A stretch of 7,185 nucleotides of DNA from Tepidisphaeraceae bacterium (GTDB taxonomy: Bacteria > Planctomycetota > Phycisphaerae > Tepidisphaerales > Tepidisphaeraceae): assembly GCA_025450555.1 (NCBI GenBank), contig JANWHF010000323.1:1-7185 (forward strand), written 5' to 3'. Within the stretch, counting starts at the first letter, position 1. Every line of letters begins with the position of its first letter. Below the pieces are notes generated by a model, which worked only from the letters and a program-made list of their open reading frames with translations, was not told the DNA's origin and searched no databases. Below are positions 5,938 through 7,185 of the stretch, piece by piece. A program made the translations under genes and the position numbers.

Positions 5938-7185
5938 AATTCCAGATTCGCCTTTACCTTCCGCGCCCCGCCTGCGCGCTGGCCTAACTGCTCAGCTCGG
6001 TATCTTCCGGCTGCGGCCGGCACTGTTGATTTGTTGCATCGCATTTTTCGTAGCAGGATGCATGAAGGATTTTGGAACGGGCGGCACGGGTGAAGAGGTT
6101 GTCTCATTCGAACGCCTGCACAACATCGATTCATTCGATACCAGCAAATATACGACGTCAGTTCCCCCGCCGACTCAGCCCACGACCAGTCCTTCGGAGC
6201 ACAATCCGGCCGCTGAGGTGATGCTGTCGCTGGAAGAGTGCCGGATGCTGGCGCTGCGCAATAACCTGGATTTAAAGGTCGATTTGTACACGCCTGCGAT
6301 CACCCGGACCTTCATCACTTTTGCTCAGGCAGCATTCGAGCCCCTTGCCAGCGGCTCGCTCGGTTTCAACCGGAACAACACGCCACCGACGACCCTGGGG
6401 CCGGGTGTGCGCTCGGACACGCTCAACGCCGACGCCAATCTTCAGGTTCCCCTGCAGACCGGCGGTTTTCTCCGGCTCGATTCTCCGCTCAGCCGCCTGT
6501 CGGGGACCAATTACCCAAGGGCCGTAGACCCGAATTATCTGGCTGGGCCGAACGTCACATTCAGCCAGCCGCTGCTTCGCGGCTTTGGACCTTATGTAGC
6601 GGCGCAGGGAATTCGCCTTGCTTTCTATCAGTACCAGCAGTCGGAAGGTCAGGCGAAGCTGGCGGTGATTCGCGTTCTGGCCGACGCGGACCGCGCCTAC
6701 TGGACCCTCTATTCGGCCCGGCAAACGCTGGATGTCCGACGAGCGCAATACGCCTCGGCCGACGCACAGCTGGCCCGTGCCCGTCGAGAAGCCCGCGCAG
6801 GCGTCATTGCCGAAGTCGATATCGTGCGCGCTGAATCAGGGGTGGCCGATCAGGTCGAGCAGATCCTTCTGGCAGAGAATGCCGTGCAATCGGCGGCGCG
6901 CAATCTCAAGCGCATCCTCAACAAGCCGGGCTTGGAAATCAACGGCAAGACGCGCATTCTGCTGGCGACGCCACCCAACAACACCGCCTATTCGCTGGAT
7001 CGGGATCGGCTGATTCGTCTGGCTCTCTCACAGCGCATGGAACTGCTCCAGACCGAGCTTCAAATTGCCGCCGATACGGCCAGTGTGCGTGTCGCGCGAA
7101 ACGGCATGCTTCCCCTGCTCGCGTTTCAATACACCTTTGGCCTCAACGGCACTGGCCGGACTGTCAATGGGACGTACGATCAGAT
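5930..7185 (+). CDS. TolC-family outer-membrane efflux lipoprotein, 3' end beyond the window
   Basis: The frame is open for 418 codons from the ATG at 5930 to the right edge. The start lies inside the last codons of the permease (8-bp overlap), with GAGG at 5917-5920 nine bases upstream. After an unusually long hydrophilic N-region of about 30 residues comes a hydrophobic core and a good lipobox VAGC, giving lipidated Cys44. Residues 45-98 are a Thr/Ser/Pro-rich linker. The outer-membrane efflux domain begins near residue 99 (LSLEECRMLALRNNLDL), the usual first helix. FSQPLLRGFGP (211-221) is a conserved pattern after the first beta-strands. Residues about 230-330 are long heptad-like helices that would form half of the periplasmic tunnel. 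The second repeat of the family begins near residue 360 (LIRLALSQRMELL) and is cut by the window. It is the likely channel partner of the upstream adaptor and transporter. Confidence 0.92.
   Translation, partial: MNEIPDSPLPSAPRLRAGLTAQLGIFRLRPALLICCIAFFVAGCMKDFGTGGTGEEVVSFERLHNIDSFDTSKYTTSVPPPTQPTTSPSEHNPAAEVMLSLEECRMLALRNNLDLKVDLYTPAITRTFITFAQAAFEPLASGSLGFNRNNTPPTTLGPGVRSDTLNADANLQVPLQTGGFLRLDSPLSRLSGTNYPRAVDPNYLAGPNVTFSQPLLRGFGPYVAAQGIRLAFYQYQQSEGQAKLAVIRVLADADRAYWTLYSARQTLDVRRAQYASADAQLARARREARAGVIAEVDIVRAESGVADQVEQILLAENAVQSAARNLKRILNKPGLEINGKTRILLATPPNNTAYSLDRDRLIRLALSQRMELLQTELQIAADTASVRVARNGMLPLLAFQYTFGLNGTGRTVNGTYDQ

Noticed and set aside
1..7185. A novel defence, mobile or CRISPR-like system
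   Set aside because: All seven genes belong to recognisable families or types (racemase, receiver, ABC efflux, TolC, HEAT lipoprotein). No transposase, integrase, nuclease, repeat array or attachment site is visible.

Overview
This is a G+C-rich bacterial window holding seven genes in two divergent groups. I infer a planctomycete, probably of the Phycisphaerae type. The grounds are the Pro/Ala/Thr/Gln-rich C-terminal tail of the MacA-like protein (ATRPATTQPAV), the mix of HEAT-repeat and efflux lipoproteins, and the GTG starts. This is an impression from composition and has not been tested with a tree.

Left part, minus strand: murI (glutamate racemase, start 1725) is followed after 19 intervening bases by a lipoprotein gene with HEAT-like repeats. 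That gene starts at a GTG at 803 and runs off the left edge. The close spacing and strong Shine-Dalgarno sequence suggest that the two are co-transcribed.

The stretch 1726-1911 separates the divergent groups. It holds a possible promoter for the response regulator and a short palindrome on the murI side.

Right part, plus strand: a single-domain (CheY/Spo0F-like) response regulator at 1912-2310 is followed by a 172-bp gap with a weak hairpin and an interrupted palindrome. Then comes a complete four-gene set for a tripartite ABC efflux pump: a MacA-like membrane fusion protein (2483-3895), a MacB/LolD-type ATPase (3938-4684), a MacB/FtsX-type permease (4681-5937) and a TolC-family outer-membrane lipoprotein (5930 to the right edge). 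ATPase and permease overlap by 4 bp and permease and TolC by 8 bp, so they form one translationally coupled operon. The ATPase would power the permease. The fusion protein would bridge the periplasm and dock on the TolC-type channel through its visible RLS tip motif. The substrate cannot be read from the sequence.

I see no mobile element, CRISPR array, tRNA or rRNA. The window looks like ordinary core and transport genes. The points most worth a second look are the lipoprotein gene next to murI, the orphan receiver protein beside the pump, and the inverted repeats upstream of the pump operon.
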